NCBI RefSeq assembly: GCF_902859705.1
Contig: NZ_CADIJO010000002.1
Coordinates: 186,001-250,000, forward strand
Direction: 5' to 3'
DNA length: 64,000 nt
Source: Achromobacter deleyi
Lineage (GTDB): Bacteria > Pseudomonadota > Gammaproteobacteria > Burkholderiales > Burkholderiaceae_B
The notes under the pieces are model-generated. The model was not told the DNA's origin and searched no databases. It saw only the letters and a list, made by a program, of their open reading frames with translations. Below, piece after piece: positions 16,837 to 26,500 of the stretch (the stretch's first letter is position 1; every line of letters starts with the position of its first letter). The translations under genes were made by a program, and so were the position numbers.

Positions 16837-17754
16837 CTAGCCCGCCTCTTGGTAGCGCAGGTTGTAGTCGCATACGTCGGCGGCCAGTTCGGCGACGCGG
16901 GACAGGAAGGGCGTGCCCTGGTCGCTGCGCAAGACGGTCACGTAGCGCATCGGCGGCATCTTTGGCGAGGTCTTGATTTCGCGGACCAGCCCACGTTCGA
17001 CAAGTTCGTGCGCCACGGCGCAGGGCAGGCAGCCGATGCCCAGACCGGCAACGGTCATGCCGCCCAGCGCCGCGAAGCTATTGGCATAGAGGGCATTTGC
17101 GGGCAGTACCGCGTGCGATTCCAGCCACTGCAGGACCAGGCGACCGGCCGCGGATGCATGGTCCTGCATGACGAGCGGAAAGCGCATCAGTTCATCGAGC
17201 GGTAGCGCACGTTGCGGCGCCTGGAAGTCAGGCCGGCAATACCAGCCACACTTCATCAGCCCCAGGGGCAGGACGGTCACGTCCGAACGATCGCCGGCGT
17301 CAGACACCATGACCAGCTCCAGCTGTCCGCGCTGGACCTTTTCGACCAGTTCGGATGCCATGGCGCTGACTTCCAGCTGCAGTTGCACCCAAGGGAACGC
17401 GGCGCGGAATGCGGTCATGAAACGCGGCAGCCAGGTCTGCGCGGCGATTTCGGTGATGCCCATGCGCAGCGTGCGATGCAGCAAGGTGGGTTCTGCGAAT
17501 TCTTCGCAGATCACCCGCCATTGCCGCAGCGCGTCCCGGCTCAGCTCGGCCACGCGCGCGCCTTCGTCGGTCAATCTGGCCGCACGCCCTTCACGTTGGA
17601 AAACGGCCGATCGCAAGCGGCTTTCAAGCTCGTTGATGTTGCGCGAGATCGCAGACTGGGCAATGCCCAATTGCCGGCCCGCCGCGGAGAACGAGCCTTG
17701 TTCGACGATGGCGACCAAGGCCTGCAGTTGTGCGATGGAGACTTTGGTGACCAT
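16837..17754 (-). CDS. LysR-family regulator of the desulfhydrase operon
   Basis: A 305-residue LysR regulator. Residues about 5-65 hold the winged helix (VEQGSFSAAGRQLGIAQSAISRNI), followed by a full effector domain (LRMGITEIAAQTWLPRFM, ASELVEKVQRGQLELVMVSD, GLGIGCLPCAVAHELV). It is divergent from the PLP desulfhydrase-DapA-Bug operon with 142 bases between start codons, and is the natural candidate regulator of that operon. No strong ribosome-binding site precedes the chosen ATG. Confidence 0.92.
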   Translation of the reverse strand: MVTKVSIAQLQALVAIVEQGSFSAAGRQLGIAQSAISRNINELESRLRSAVFQREGRAARLTDEGARVAELSRDALRQWRVICEEFAEPTLLHRTLRMGITEIAAQTWLPRFMTAFRAAFPWVQLQLEVSAMASELVEKVQRGQLELVMVSDAGDRSDVTVLPLGLMKCGWYCRPDFQAPQRALPLDELMRFPLVMQDHASAAGRLVLQWLESHAVLPANALYANSFAALGGMTVAGLGIGCLPCAVAHELVERGLVREIKTSPKMPPMRYVTVLRSDQGTPFLSRVAELAADVCDYNLRYQEAG

Positions 17755-17896
17755 GTATTGATCTGGTTTTTGGCTGTCAGATGATCAATATAAATCACTT
17801 TCTTTCCGGTGGTGGTGAAACGAGAATTTCGACATTGCAACTTGAAGGGCGTGTGGGTTCCGACCGGCACGCCTGCATTCCGGGCCGTTCCTATTC

Positions 17897-18979
17897 ATGT
17901 CATACCGCACCGAAGATCTGACACAGGCGCTAGAGCGCAGACCGCGCGCGCCGTTGCTGGCCGGCCCCACGCCGGTTCAACGGCTGAAGAACGTGGAACA
18001 GGCGTTTCGCGATCAACTGGGGACGACCCGGCTCTTTGCCAAGCGCGACGACCATATGGCGCTGGGCGGGGGCGGCAACAAGCTGAGAAAGCTTGAGTTC
18101 CTGCTGGGAGACGCGCAAGCGATGGCCGCGGACGTGATCATCACCACGGGCGGACGCCAGTCGAACCACGCACGTCTGACCGCGGCTGCCTGCGCGCACC
18201 TTGGGCTGGCGTGCGAACTGGTGGTCAAGCCGACGGTGGGGCACGCCAATGCGGAACATCGCCTGGGCGGCAACGTTCTGCTCGACCGATTGTTCGGCGC
18301 AGCGCGCATTGAGATTCCTGCGTCTGCCGACGCCAACGACGCGATGCAGGCGCGCGCGGACTTTCACCGTGCACGAGGCCGCATTCCTTATGTGATTCCT
18401 GCGGGCGGGTCCAACGCCATCGGCGCGCTGGGCTATGCCGCGGCGGCGCGCGAAATCGTCGAGCAGCAGGCCGCCTGCGGCTTTCGATTGGCACGGATCT
18501 TCCTGGCCAATGGCGGTTCGGGAACCCATGCCGGCCTGGCGGCAGGATGGGTGGCCATGGGGGGATCCGCCCGTGCCATCCAGTCATTCGCGGTGATCGG
18601 CGATGCCGACGCGGTGCAACAGACGACGGCGCTCAAGGCCATGGCGGCTATCGACCTGCTGGGCACGGGCGGTGACATTGCGCAGGCCGACATGCTTGTG
18701 GATGGCAGTCAGCGGGGATCGGCCTACGGCGTGCCGACTGCGGCCATGGTCGAGGCCGTGAACCTGATGGCGTGTCGCGAAGGGCTATTGCTGGACCCGG
18801 TGTATTCCGGAAAGGCCTTTGCCGGACTGCTGGCGCTGATACGTGGCAATGGCCTGCGCGATGCCGGAGACATCGTCTTCCTGATGACAGGGGGCGTTCC
18901 TACCCTGTTTGCCTACCGCGACGCGCTCGCACCCGGCACCGCAACCGATGAACCACTGCTGGAAACTCAAGGGGAGTAA
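17897..18979 (+). CDS. PLP-dependent D-cysteine desulfhydrase-family enzyme
   Basis: A 360-residue enzyme of the D-cysteine desulfhydrase / ACC deaminase / L-cysteate sulfo-lyase group (tryptophan-synthase-beta fold). The PLP Schiff-base lysine is Lys62 in LGGGGNKLRKLEF. The substrate-binding loop reads TTGGRQSNHARL. GGSNAIGALGY and LANGGSGTHAGLAAG match the phosphate-binding and active-site loops. Such enzymes eliminate sulfide, sulfite or ammonia from small amino acids; which one applies here cannot be decided. It is the first gene of an operon: the DapA-like gene starts 5 bases after its stop and a Bug receptor follows. A divergent LysR is the likely regulator. Confidence 0.88.
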   Translation: MSYRTEDLTQALERRPRAPLLAGPTPVQRLKNVEQAFRDQLGTTRLFAKRDDHMALGGGGNKLRKLEFLLGDAQAMAADVIITTGGRQSNHARLTAAACAHLGLACELVVKPTVGHANAEHRLGGNVLLDRLFGAARIEIPASADANDAMQARADFHRARGRIPYVIPAGGSNAIGALGYAAAAREIVEQQAACGFRLARIFLANGGSGTHAGLAAGWVAMGGSARAIQSFAVIGDADAVQQTTALKAMAAIDLLGTGGDIAQADMLVDGSQRGSAYGVPTAAMVEAVNLMACREGLLLDPVYSGKAFAGLLALIRGNGLRDAGDIVFLMTGGVPTLFAYRDALAPGTATDEPLLETQGE

Positions 18980-18984
18980 GCGCC

Positions 18985-19938
18985 ATGCGCCTTTCAGAGA
19001 AGAAATTCGGCGTTTTTGCGCCGGTTGTCACGCCGTTCCAGGCGGATCTTTGTGTCAATACGCCGGCTTTCGTCGAGCATTGCCGCGGGCTCGTTGCCTG
19101 CGACGTGGGGCTGGCCGTTTTTGGAACGAATTCGGAAGCGAATTCCCTGGCGCTGTCAGAACGAAAGGGCCTCTTGGAAGCGCTGGTCGAAGCGGGGATA
19201 CCCGCGCATCGGATGATGCCTGGCACGGGTTGTTGTTCGATGCCCGAGACGATCAGTTTGACCCAGCATGCGCTGAGCCTGGGCGTCAGCGGGGTGCTGA
19301 TGCTGCCGCCGTTCTACTACAAGAACGTCAGCGACGAGGGTCTGGTCGCGTACTTCTCGCGGGTCATCGATCGCGTCAACGACGATCGGCTTCGCGTGTA
19401 CCTCTACAACTTTCCCGCGATGTCCCAGGTGCCGATCAGCCTGGGTGTGGTGCAAGCGCTGCTGCGCCGTTATCCCACGCAGGTGGCCGGCATGAAGGAT
19501 TCGTCGGGTGATTGGGAAAGCACCCGGGGCTACATCGAGCATTTCGCCCGGGACGGATTCGAAGTGTTCGCGGGTACCGAGATGTTGCTCAGGGACACCG
19601 TGCTGGCGGGCGGGGCGGGCTGCATCAGCGCCACGGCCAATGTGAATCCGCGGGCGCTGGCCGATCTGTATGTGGCATGCGTGCGTGGGGGGGGCGAAAA
19701 AGAGAACGACGCGGCACGCAATGTGCGCACGGTCTTTCAAGGCTATCCCCTCATCGCGGCCATGAAGCAGGTGATCGCGGATGCGCGCGCTGAACCTGAC
19801 TGGTCGGTCGTGCGGCCGCCGCTCTTGCCGCTCACCGCAGGCCAGGGAAAGGCATTGTCGGCACAGTTGTCCGCCATCGGCTTTGACCCCCACAAACATC
19901 TGCCGACGGCCAGGGCCGTTCCAGGAACAGAAGTGTAG
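18985..19938 (+). CDS. DapA/NanA-family Schiff-base aldolase or lyase
   Basis: A 317-residue TIM-barrel enzyme of the dihydrodipicolinate synthase superfamily. Lys171 in VAGMKDSSGD is the Schiff-base lysine and Tyr141 in VYLYNFP the proton-shuttling tyrosine. The pyruvate-binding loop reads GTNSEANSL instead of the GTTGES of true DapA. This points to a non-biosynthetic member that cleaves or condenses another 2-oxo acid. It follows the PLP enzyme by 5 bases and precedes a Bug receptor by 34. The three may form a route that imports a compound, removes its amino or sulfur group and handles the resulting 2-oxo acid. Confidence 0.88.
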   Translation: MRLSEKKFGVFAPVVTPFQADLCVNTPAFVEHCRGLVACDVGLAVFGTNSEANSLALSERKGLLEALVEAGIPAHRMMPGTGCCSMPETISLTQHALSLGVSGVLMLPPFYYKNVSDEGLVAYFSRVIDRVNDDRLRVYLYNFPAMSQVPISLGVVQALLRRYPTQVAGMKDSSGDWESTRGYIEHFARDGFEVFAGTEMLLRDTVLAGGAGCISATANVNPRALADLYVACVRGGGEKENDAARNVRTVFQGYPLIAAMKQVIADARAEPDWSVVRPPLLPLTAGQGKALSAQLSAIGFDPHKHLPTARAVPGTEV

Positions 19939-19972
19939 TTTCACGTAGGTCGCACCCCCCAAGGAGATAACC

Positions 19973-20938
19973 ATGCGCTGTTCAAAATTGTTCGCAGCCG
20001 TAGGCACGGTGATGTTGCTGGCCGGCAATCCCGCCCATGCCCAGGAAAGCTCGACGCCGGTCCGGCTGATTGTCGGCTTTGCGCCGGGCGGTGCGCTGGA
20101 TGCCGTGGCGCGGGCGGTTGCCGGCCAGCTGCGCATCGCGCTGAACCAGCCTGTGCTCGTTGAAAACAAGCCGGGCGCGGGTCAACGCATCGCCTTGGGG
20201 GAAACCAGGCGAGCGAAGGCGGATGGACTGACGCTGATTCTGGCGAACAGCACGCCGTTCACGATCTACCCGCATATCTACCAGAAGCTGGAGTTTGATC
20301 CGGTGCGCGACTTTACGCCGCTGGGACGTGTCGCCACCTTCGAACTCGGCCTGTCCGCCGGCCCGGCCACGCCGGCGGGCAGCATCAAGGAATACCTGGC
20401 ATGGGCGAAGGCGAATCCGGCAAAGGCCACGTTCGGATCGCCCGGTGCGGGGACGCCAGGGCACCTGGTCGGCGAGATGCTGAACAAGGCGGCTGGCGTG
20501 TCGCTGGTCCATGTGCCCTACAAAGGCGGCGCGCCGGCGATGAATGATCTGGTCGGGGGACAGATATCGCTGGTGGTAGACACCATTCTTGAGGCGCTGG
20601 AGATGGCCAAGGCGGGCAAGGTCCGGATCCTGGCCACGACGGGCAGCGAAAGAACGGCGATCACCCCTGACGTGCCGACGCTTCGGGAAGCCGGCATCGA
20701 CGTCGTCTTTGATGCCTACATCGGGCTTTACGGGCCTGCCAACCTGCCGGCAGACAAGGCCGAACGCATCAGCAAGGCGCTTGAAGCCACGCTCCAATCC
20801 GAGGACCTGCAAAAGCGCATTGCGCAATTCGCCTATAAGCCGGCGTATGCCCCGCCAGCAGCTGTCGTCAAGCTGCAGCAAGACGAGCTGAAACGCTGGG
20901 AGGCGCCCATCAAGGCCATCGGCTTCGTGGCGGATTGA
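19973..20938 (+). CDS. Bug/TctC-family periplasmic receptor 2
   Basis: A 321-residue periplasmic receptor with a signal peptide (cleavage near AHA-QES, about residue 23). The Bug signature is TPVRLIVGFAPGGALDAVAR, followed by LVENKPGAGQ and VHVPYKGGAP. An AAGGAG ribosome-binding site precedes the ATG. It is the third gene of the desulfhydrase-DapA-like operon and should deliver that pathway's substrate, or sense it. No TctAB membrane subunits are nearby. Confidence 0.93.
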   Translation: MRCSKLFAAVGTVMLLAGNPAHAQESSTPVRLIVGFAPGGALDAVARAVAGQLRIALNQPVLVENKPGAGQRIALGETRRAKADGLTLILANSTPFTIYPHIYQKLEFDPVRDFTPLGRVATFELGLSAGPATPAGSIKEYLAWAKANPAKATFGSPGAGTPGHLVGEMLNKAAGVSLVHVPYKGGAPAMNDLVGGQISLVVDTILEALEMAKAGKVRILATTGSERTAITPDVPTLREAGIDVVFDAYIGLYGPANLPADKAERISKALEATLQSEDLQKRIAQFAYKPAYAPPAAVVKLQQDELKRWEAPIKAIGFVAD

Positions 20939-21094
20939 TGCGTCGACGCGTCACGGCATCACGGCACCGGGTCCGCCGTTTGCGTCATCGCGGTGTCATG
21001 TCCGGGTCATATCGCCGGGCTAGCCTGCTGGCCGGTGTCGCCTTGTTGGGGCGTGCGCCGGCCCTGTTCCCTTACCCGACGTCCATATCGCCCG

Positions 21095-21838
21095 ATGATA
21101 GGTACCCCGGCACCGCTCAGTGTGTTGGCGCTGGTTGGCGTGTGTCTCCTGTGCCTGGCGACGCCCATCCTGGCGGGCGGCGCCGCGTCCGCCTCGGCGG
21201 GGTTGTCCGATCGCCTGCGCGGCGAGCGGTATGACTTTGCCTTGCCCGCGCAGCCGCTGGGCGACAGCCTGGAGGCCATCGGGCACGTCGCGGGGGTGGC
21301 GGTGCTGGTCGACGAACGCCATGCGGGTCGGCGCGCACCGGCGCTGGCGGGCCGCCTGACGGTCATGGACGCCCTGCGCCGCCTGCTGGAGGGCTCTGGG
21401 CTGCGCATTCGCCAGACGGATGGCGAGGCCATCGTGGTCTATGCACCGTCCGCCGACGGGCCGGGGCGTGCCGCGACGGACGCCGGACCCGCATTGCGCG
21501 CCGAGGACATTCCCGGTGCGCGGGCTGGCGGAGCCAATTTCAGCGGATATATCGGGCGGCTGCAAAAGGCCGTGTTGCGCACGCTGTGCGGCAATGCCGC
21601 CGCCCGGCCGGGAGAATACCGCCTGGCGCTGCAACTGCGGCTGGATGACGGCGGGCATGTCGCGCGGATGCGCCTTTTGGACAGCACGGGCAGCAGCCGG
21701 GTGGACGCGGCGGTGACGCGCGCCATCCAGGGCATGGACGTGGGCGCGCCGCCGCCTGCCGGAATGCCGCAGCCGGTGTCGATCCTGCTGTTGCCCGGCG
21801 GCACCCACTGTGCGGCGCCGCGCCGCTCGGGGCCGTGA
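21095..21838 (+). CDS. Periplasmic STN plus TonB-C-like signalling protein (VreA-like)
   Basis: A 247-residue exported protein. Residues about 8-28 are a hydrophobic signal or anchor. Residues about 46-117 form an STN domain (YDFALPAQPLGDSLEAI, VDERHAGRRAPALAGRLTV, GLRIRQTDGEAIVVY), the signalling fold found at the N-terminus of sigma-regulating TonB-dependent receptors. Residues about 148-235 resemble a TonB C-terminal domain (YRLALQLRLDDGGHVARMRL, SSRVDAAVTRAIQGM). There is no outer-membrane barrel. A stand-alone STN protein with a TonB-like tail upstream of an ECF sigma and a FecR protein is the layout of Pseudomonas VreA-VreI-VreR. The ATG at 21095 fits the signal peptide; its ribosome-binding site is weak. 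The sigma gene starts 5 bases after the stop. Confidence 0.75.
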   Translation: MIGTPAPLSVLALVGVCLLCLATPILAGGAASASAGLSDRLRGERYDFALPAQPLGDSLEAIGHVAGVAVLVDERHAGRRAPALAGRLTVMDALRRLLEGSGLRIRQTDGEAIVVYAPSADGPGRAATDAGPALRAEDIPGARAGGANFSGYIGRLQKAVLRTLCGNAAARPGEYRLALQLRLDDGGHVARMRLLDSTGSSRVDAAVTRAIQGMDVGAPPPAGMPQPVSILLLPGGTHCAAPRRSGP

Positions 21839-21842
21839 CGGC

Positions 21843-22391
21843 ATGTCGATGATCTCTGCTGCGCTGCTGCGGCTGCGCCTGATCGCCCGCTACGCCGAAC
21901 TGCGGCGCAGCCTGGAACGCATCGTCGGGTCGCGTGACCAGGCGTCGGCCGCGCTGCATGAAACCTGGCTGCGGCTGGATGTGGCCAAGCCCGCCAGCCC
22001 GGTGCTCAATCCCGACGCCTACCTGCTGCGCATGGCGGCGCGCATCGCCACCGACGATTGGCGGCGCAACCGCGAGCCGCTGGCCGACGACGAGCGCGAA
22101 GCGCTGCTCTACGTGGCCGACGAAACCGCGGACCCGCAGCGCATCGTGGCGGCGCGGCGCGACGTGCGCACGCTGGAGGTCGCGATGGACGAACTGCCGC
22201 CGCGCCAGCGTGCCATCCTGGCGGCGGCGCGCGTGGACGGGCTGCTCAATGCCGAGATCGCCGAACGCTTCCAGATTTCGGTGGCGATGGTGAAAAAGGA
22301 ATTGGCCGCCGCCATGCGGCATTGCCGCGAACGCCTGGCCGACACCGAGGCCGTGGCCAATGGCGATGTTGTCGGCCGACGGAAATTCTGA
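21843..22391 (+). CDS. ECF sigma factor, FecI/VreI-like (first of two)
   Basis: A 182-residue extracytoplasmic-function sigma factor. Region 2 spans about residues 12-78 (ASAALHETWLRLD, DAYLLRMAARIATDDWRRN) and region 4 about 118-166 (LPPRQRAILAAARVDGLLN, AEIAERFQISVAMVKKEL). It should direct RNA polymerase to promoters of the surface-signalling regulon, presumably the adhesin downstream. The ATG at 21843 is 5 bases after the STN gene stop, and its own stop is 4 bases before the FecR gene. The three are therefore almost certainly one transcript. Activity is expected to depend on the FecR-type partner. Confidence 0.88.
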   Translation: MSMISAALLRLRLIARYAELRRSLERIVGSRDQASAALHETWLRLDVAKPASPVLNPDAYLLRMAARIATDDWRRNREPLADDEREALLYVADETADPQRIVAARRDVRTLEVAMDELPPRQRAILAAARVDGLLNAEIAERFQISVAMVKKELAAAMRHCRERLADTEAVANGDVVGRRKF

Positions 22392-22395
22392 CACG

Positions 22396-23382
22396 ATGCT
22401 CGGCGCCATGAACCCATCCGAAGACCTCAACCGCTTGCGGCGCGAAGCCGAGCAATGGTGGTTGCGCCTGCGTGACCGCGACGCGACGCGCGGCGACGCG
22501 GAAGCGATGAAGCAGTGGCGCGCGCGCAGCCCGTTGCATGCGCAGGCCTGGGACGAGGTGGCGCGGTTGTGGCAGGACCTGGACCCGGTGTTGCGCCAGG
22601 CCGTGCGCCGCGATCCGGGCTTGGCGCACCCGCCTGCCCGCAGGGGCCCGAGCCGGCCCGCCCGCCGGGCCTTTCTGGGCACGGCCATGGCCATGGCTGC
22701 GGGCGGCGCGGCGGTGGCGGTGTGGCCGCCGCTGTCCCTGTGGCCGTCGTTGCTGGACTACACGGCGGATTTCCGGACCGGCACGGCCGAGCAGCGCGAA
22801 CTGGCGCTGTCCGATCAGCTGCACGTGCAGATGAACACACAGACCCGCATCAACCAGCGCGGCGCGCAGGCCGGCAGCGCAGCCATCGAACTGGTGGCGG
22901 GCGAGGCCCAGGTGGAAGCGGCCGGCAGCGGCGCGCCGGTGATCGTCTACGCCGGGGCCGGCGCCACGCGGGCGCGACAGGCGCGCTTCAACCTGCGCTA
23001 TACCGGGCCCGAAGTCTGCGTGACCTGCCTGCAGGGCACGGTGGACGTGCAGTGGGCGGGCGCGCAGCGCACCCTGGCCGAAGGCGAGCAGGTCACCTAC
23101 GACGATACCGGCCTGCACGCGCCGCTGGCGGCCGATACGGCGCAGGTGAACGCCTGGCGCACGGGGACGTTGACCTTCGCCGGGCAGACGCTGGCTGAGG
23201 TGGTGGATGAGATCAACCGCTATCGCCCGGGCCGCGTGCTGCTGCGCAATGCCGATCTGGCCGCGCGGCGCGTGCGCATGCGCTTTGAGATTACCCAGAC
23301 CGACCTGGCGCTGCACATGCTGCGCGACCTGTACGGCGCGCAGCTGACGCGCCTGCCGGGCGGCATCGTGCTGCTCAGCTGA
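22396..23382 (+). CDS. FecR-type anti-sigma regulator (VreR-like)
   Basis: A 328-residue inner-membrane regulator of the sigma factor upstream. Residues about 8-60 form the cytoplasmic N-terminal anti-sigma segment (DUF4880-like; EAEQWWLRLRDRDATRGD, WDEVARLWQDLD). Residues about 91-111 form a single membrane span preceded by arginines (PARRAFLGTAMAMAAGG). Residues about 125-235 form the periplasmic FecR domain (QMNTQTRINQ, IELVAGEAQVEAA, GTVDVQW). Residues about 256-328 form the C-terminal STN-interacting module. Signals from the STN protein should pass through this protein to the sigma factor. The ATG at 22396 follows the sigma stop by 4 bases; Met5 is an alternative. Confidence 0.9.
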   Translation: MLGAMNPSEDLNRLRREAEQWWLRLRDRDATRGDAEAMKQWRARSPLHAQAWDEVARLWQDLDPVLRQAVRRDPGLAHPPARRGPSRPARRAFLGTAMAMAAGGAAVAVWPPLSLWPSLLDYTADFRTGTAEQRELALSDQLHVQMNTQTRINQRGAQAGSAAIELVAGEAQVEAAGSGAPVIVYAGAGATRARQARFNLRYTGPEVCVTCLQGTVDVQWAGAQRTLAEGEQVTYDDTGLHAPLAADTAQVNAWRTGTLTFAGQTLAEVVDEINRYRPGRVLLRNADLAARRVRMRFEITQTDLALHMLRDLYGAQLTRLPGGIVLLS

Positions 23383-23390
23383 GGGTGCTG

Positions 23391-23450
23391 TTACAAAATA
23401 TTTAGGGGTTTTCGGTAGCCCTTCCTTCGCGTCCCTCCGTCATTGGAGTA
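23391..23450 (+). promoter_or_regulatory. Candidate ECF-sigma promoter region before the giant adhesin gene
   Basis: The 146-base gap between the FecR gene and the adhesin gene has an abrupt AT-rich patch (TTACAAAATATTTAGGGG, 23391-23408). It is followed by CGCGTCCCTCCGTC at about 23428-23441, and then CTCC/GGAG arms around GTCATT. An A/T-rich -35 zone with a downstream CGTC-like -10 zone is what FecI-type sigma factors use. No mapped start exists, so this is only a candidate. Confidence 0.35.
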
Positions 23451-23528
23451 TGAGCCGCCATCACGCGCCACGAACGCGCCGATGACGTGATCTCGCTCCC
23501 TTGGCTACACGGATCAGGATTGCCCGCT

Positions 23529-26500
23529 ATGACATCGCGTCTTCGCAAACTCCCTATGACCCGCCTTGTTGCGGCTGGCGCGCGGGGAGGCCGGCTCAAG
23601 CCGCTGCCTGCCGCGCTGGCGCTGATGCTGGTGTCGGGGGGCGTGGCCATGCCGGCCTCGGCGCAACAGGCTTTCAGCAGCGGCTGGTTCGCGGCCAAGA
23701 ACGCGGCGCAGACGCAGGCCATCACGACGGGCCGGCTGCCCAACGGCGCACCGGTGAGCTCGCTGACCGGCGCGCGCCAGTCGCAGGCGGCGCGTGAGCA
23801 GTTGCAGCGGTCGGTGGGCAACCTGGGCACGACGGCGGCGGCGATCGCCGCGCAGCAGGCCGCGCAACGCGCCGCGCGTGACGCGGCGCTGGCGTCAGGC
23901 GCGCCGGTGCCGGACGGCATGGTCGAAGGCGGCCTGAAGGTGGATGCCAATCCGCTGACGGCGGGTTGGCGCAATGCCCGGGCGCCCGTGACGACCGTCG
24001 AAGACGGCCGCACCAAGGTCGCCATCGAACAGACCGGCTCGAAGGCGGTGCTGAACTGGGAAACCTTCAACGTCGGCAAGCGCACCACGGTGGAATTCCA
24101 GCAGGATTCGACGTGGGCGGTGCTCAACCGCGTCAACGATCCGCAGGCGCGGCCGTCGGTGATCCAGGGGCAGATCAAGGCCGCCGGCACGGTGATGGTG
24201 GTCAATCGCAACGGGGTGGTGTTCGACGGCACCTCGCAGGTGAATGTACGCAACCTGGTGGCGGCCGCGGCGCGCATCAGCGACACGCAGTTCGAGAACA
24301 ACGGCCTGTACGGGCCGGACGACAAGACCCCGACCTTCACGGACGCGCTGGGCAAGGTGGAATTGCGGCCCGGCGCGCTCATCGAGACCAACCGGCCCGC
24401 CACCGTGACGCAATCCGGCGGCTACGTGCTGCTGGTGGGCCGCGAGGTGGACAACGCCGGCACCATCACGACGGCCCGCGGGCAGGCGGCGCTGGTAGCC
24501 GGCGACAGCTTCATCATCAAGCGCGGCCAGGGTACCGAGGGCAATGCCGCGTCGACCACCCGCGGCAACGAAATCACGCCGACGGGTGAGGGCGTGGTGA
24601 CGAACCGCGGCCTGATCCTGTCGCCGCAGGGTGATATCACGCTGGCGGCCCGCGCGGTGGACCAGGCGGGTGTGCTGGCGGCATCCACGTCGGTGGATTC
24701 GCGCGGCACCATCCACCTGAATGGCGTGGGCGCCAAGGCGGCGGTGACGCTGCGTTCGGGCGCGGTCAGCGCCATTCTGGTGGACGTGGACAACGCCACG
24801 GCGCTGGACGGCCAGCGCGACAACCTGATGCCGCCCAGCGTCGACACGACCGGCACGCTGGCGCAGACCGACCGCAATCGGCGCGAGCTGTCGCTGGTGC
24901 AGATCGACAGCGGCGGCACGGTGGATTTCCAGCGCGATTCGCTGACGCTGGCCACGGGCGGCCAGATCGCGGTCAAGGCGGCCGGGCGCAGCCTGGTGCG
25001 TGACGGCGCGCAGCTGGACGTGGCCGGCGCCATCGGCGTGGCCGTGTCGATGGAATCGAACAATCTCAAGATCAATCTGCAAGGCAACGAGCAGCGTGAT
25101 TCGCCGCTGAACCGCGACGATGCGCGCTTGAACAACAGCGATGTGTGGCTGGACCGGCGCTCGCTGATCCGTGTTGCCGGCGGCACCGGCGGCTACGAGG
25201 GCGACCGCTGGTACAGCGCCGGTGGCCTGCTGGAAGTGGGCGGTTACCTGGGCACGCTGGCGGTGCCGGCCAGCCACTGGCTGGCGCAGGGCGGACAGGT
25301 CCGCTTCGAAGGCGCCGAGGTCGTGACGCAGGCCGGCTCGACCATCAATCTGTCGGGCGGCACGCTGGACGTGCAGGCCGGCACCCTGCAGCAGACCTGG
25401 CTGCGCGGCCAGGACGGACGCCTCTATACGGCCGACCGGGCGCCGGCCGACCTGCTGTACACCGGCATCTACAACGGCTTCGAGCAGCGTTCCGAGCGCT
25501 GGGGCGAGAAGGCCACGCGCCGCTTCTACAACGCGCTGCTGGCGCCGCGCACGCGCCAGGAAGACGGCTACACGGTAGGGCGCGATGCGGGGGCGCTGGT
25601 CATCTCGACCCGCAACGCCGTGCTGGAAGGCGATCTGGTCAGCAATACCTATCAGGGCGTGCGCCAGGACCGCGCGCCGCAGGCGGGCCTGGACGGCTAC
25701 AGCCAGTCGCAACGCGCGGTGGCGCGCGGCGCGGCGCTGGTGGTGGGCAACGATTTGCGCTACTACGATCCCGTCGCGAGGCAGGTGCACTATCAGCTGG
25801 GCGCCACGGCGGATACCGTGGCCGAGGTGATCGTGGGCGCGGGCGGGCAGCGCCTGGCCGATGGGCTGGACCTGGCGGCCGCCTTGCCCAAGGAAAACCT
25901 GGGCAAGCTGTTCCTGGACGCGGATCGGCTCAATGGCTTTTCGTTGGGCCGGGTGCGCATCGCCGCGGGCCGGTCCATCACGGTCGATTCGGCGTTGCAC
26001 AGCGCCGACGGTGGCGAAATCACGCTCTATGCGCCCGAGGTGGACATCAAGGCCAACCTGGTCAGCCGCGGCGGCTTGATCCAGGCCGGCAACATCCTGC
26101 TGCAACCCAGCTTCCTTGCGCCGCGTATCGAAGACACGGGCCTGGCGCCCCAAGCCAATCAGAAGCCTCGGGTGCACGTGGCTTCGGGCGTGATGCTGGA
26201 TGCTCGCGGCGTGTGGGCCAACCTGCTGCGCGACGCCGAGAGCCTGGCCGGTTTGCCGGTGCGTGACGGCGGCCGCGTGGCGCTGCGCAGCTCGGGCGAC
26301 GTGACCCTGGATGCGGGCAGCGTGCTGGATGTATCGGCCGGCGCGTCGGTGCTGGCCGACGGCAAGCTGCAGGGCGGCCAGGGCGGCAGCGTGACGCTGG
26401 CCGCCTATGCGCTGAGCAGCGTGGCGGCAACCGGTGGCCAGCTGTCGATGAACGGTGACGTGCGAGGCTATGGCGTGACGGGCGGCGGCACGTTGTCCGT

